DNA of 64,000 nt from NCBI RefSeq assembly GCF_013694245.2, contig NZ_CP059322.2:6145001-6209000 (forward strand), written 5' to 3'. A program made the translations under genes and the position numbers. The notes under the pieces were generated by a model. It saw only the letters and a program-made list of their open reading frames with translations. It was not told where the DNA came from and searched no databases. Of the stretch, positions 63,024-64,000 are shown in pieces; the first letter of the stretch is position 1; every line of letters starts with the position of its first letter. This DNA is from Micromonospora ferruginea. GTDB lineage: Bacteria > Actinomycetota > Actinomycetes > Mycobacteriales > Micromonosporaceae.

Positions 63024-64000
63024 GTGCTCGACGTCAACTTCTTCGACGAGCTGCGCATCGGTCTCGCCACCGCCGACGACATCCGTCAGTGGTCCCACGG
63101 CGAGGTCAAGAAGCCCGAGACCATCAACTACCGCACGCTCAAGCCGGAAAAGGACGGGCTCTTCTGCGAGAAGATCTTCGGTCCGCAGCGGGACTGGGAG
63201 TGCTACTGCGGTAAGTACAAGCGGGTCCGCTTCAAGGGCATCATCTGCGAGCGCTGCGGCGTCGAGGTGACCCGCTCCAAGGTTCGCCGGGAGCGGATGG
63301 GTCACATCGAGCTGGCCGCTCCGGTGACCCACATCTGGTACTTCAAGGGCGTGCCGAGCCGGCTGGGCTACCTGCTGGACCTCGCCCCGAAGGACCTCGA
63401 AAAGATCATCTACTTCGCCTCGTACGTCGTGACGAGCGTGGACGCCGAAGCGCGTCACCGCGACCTCTCGACCATCGAGAACGAGATCCTGGCCGAGAAG
63501 CGGCAGTCCGAGAACAGCCGCGACTCGGAGATCGAGAAGCGGGCCGCCAAGCTCGAGGCCGACCTGGCCGAGCTGGAGGCCGAGGGCGCGAAGGCGGACG
63601 TCCGGCGCAAGGTCAAGGAGGGCGGAGAGCGCGAGATGCGCCAGATCCGCGACCGGGCCCAGCGCGAGATCGACCGCCTTGACGAGGTCCTCGACACCTT
63701 CCGCAAGCTCGAGCCGAAGCAGCTCGTCACTGACGAGCTGCTCTACCGCGAGCTGCGCGACCGCTTCGGCGAGTACTTCACCGGCAGCATGGGCGCCGAG
63801 GCCATCAAGGCGCTGGTCCAGAACATGGACCTCACCGCCGAGGCGGAGAACCTGCGCGAGACCATCCGCTCCGGCAAGGGCCAGCGGAAGATCCGTGCGC
63901 TCAAGCGGCTGAAGGTCGTCGCGGCGTTCCAGAACACCCGGAACTCGCCGCTCGGCATGGTGCTGGACTGCGTCCCGGTCATCCCGCCGGACCTGCGCCC
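63024..64000 (+). CDS. rpoC: DNA-directed RNA polymerase subunit beta prime (5' part)
   Basis: The first 325 codons, truncated by the window edge. GTG start with AGGGGA upstream; begins MLDVNFFDELRIGLATADDI. The N-terminal zinc-binding domain is complete: CYCGKYKRVRFKGIICERCG. A coiled-coil insertion (LDRDLSTIENEI-like through RDRAQREIDRLDEV) follows, typical of actinobacterial beta prime, then the clamp region LKRLKVVAAFQNTRNSP. Co-transcribed with rpoB. Confidence 0.98.
   Translation, partial: MLDVNFFDELRIGLATADDIRQWSHGEVKKPETINYRTLKPEKDGLFCEKIFGPQRDWECYCGKYKRVRFKGIICERCGVEVTRSKVRRERMGHIELAAPVTHIWYFKGVPSRLGYLLDLAPKDLEKIIYFASYVVTSVDAEARHRDLSTIENEILAEKRQSENSRDSEIEKRAAKLEADLAELEAEGAKADVRRKVKEGGEREMRQIRDRAQREIDRLDEVLDTFRKLEPKQLVTDELLYRELRDRFGEYFTGSMGAEAIKALVQNMDLTAEAENLRETIRSGKGQRKIRALKRLKVVAAFQNTRNSPLGMVLDCVPVIPPDLR

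Overview
The window is high-GC actinobacterial chromosome. The nearest fit I can argue from sequence is Micromonosporaceae (Micromonospora-like): very GC-rich third codon positions, frequent GTG starts and one TTG start, DUF397/XRE regulator pairs, a rpmG-hadA-hadB-tRNA-Trp-secE-nusG-rplK-rplA...rplJ-rplL-rpoB-rpoC order typical of actinobacteria, and palindromic GGGGCCC repeats of a kind I recall from Micromonospora genomes. The genus is inference, not proven.

Layout. 1-6.8 kb: a Pro-rich protein with an apparent one-base frameshift (cut by the left edge), an alpha/beta hydrolase, two tandem DUF3152 metalloprotease-like secreted proteins, and moeZ. 6.9-16.9 kb: a terpene-cyclase-repeat protein, proB-proA (minus strand), an alkyltransferase-like protein with Trp in place of the MGMT cysteine, an MFS/PLP-decarboxylase pair, a secreted protein, and an ECF sigma factor with a frameshifted membrane-anchored partner. 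17-32.7 kb: a scattered partial complex I locus, nuoB ... nuoC-H ... nuoI-J-K-L-M-N, without A, D, E, F or G, interrupted by a carboxypeptidase-regulatory-like secreted protein, DUF2252, a glucose-dehydrogenase-like enzyme, a quinone reductase, a SnoaL-like protein and a Uma2 nuclease. 32.8-40 kb: htpX, three MFS transporters, a membrane hydrolase and a YajQ protein.

40.1-45.9 kb: tRNA-Tyr followed by a visibly AT-richer island. It carries two adjacent gene pairs: nucleotidyltransferase + DUF262, then a PD-(D/E)XK-like nuclease candidate + a 468-aa protein I do not recognise. This is the best candidate for an undescribed (possibly anti-phage) system. 45.9-51.3 kb: small hypothetical genes, an XRE/DUF397 pair, and a GGDEF-EAL protein preceded by an overlapping 44-codon peptide. 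51.4-64 kb: tRNA-Thr, tRNA-Met, rpmG, hadA-hadB, tRNA-Trp and the secE-to-rpoC transcription/translation cluster with an L10 leader and attenuator; rpoC runs off the right edge.

Regulatory theme: about fourteen genes have a TANNNT-like -10 hexamer ending 6-8 bases before the start codon with no ribosome binding site, pointing to leaderless transcripts, whereas genes inside operons use ATGA/GTGA overlaps or clear Shine-Dalgarno sites.
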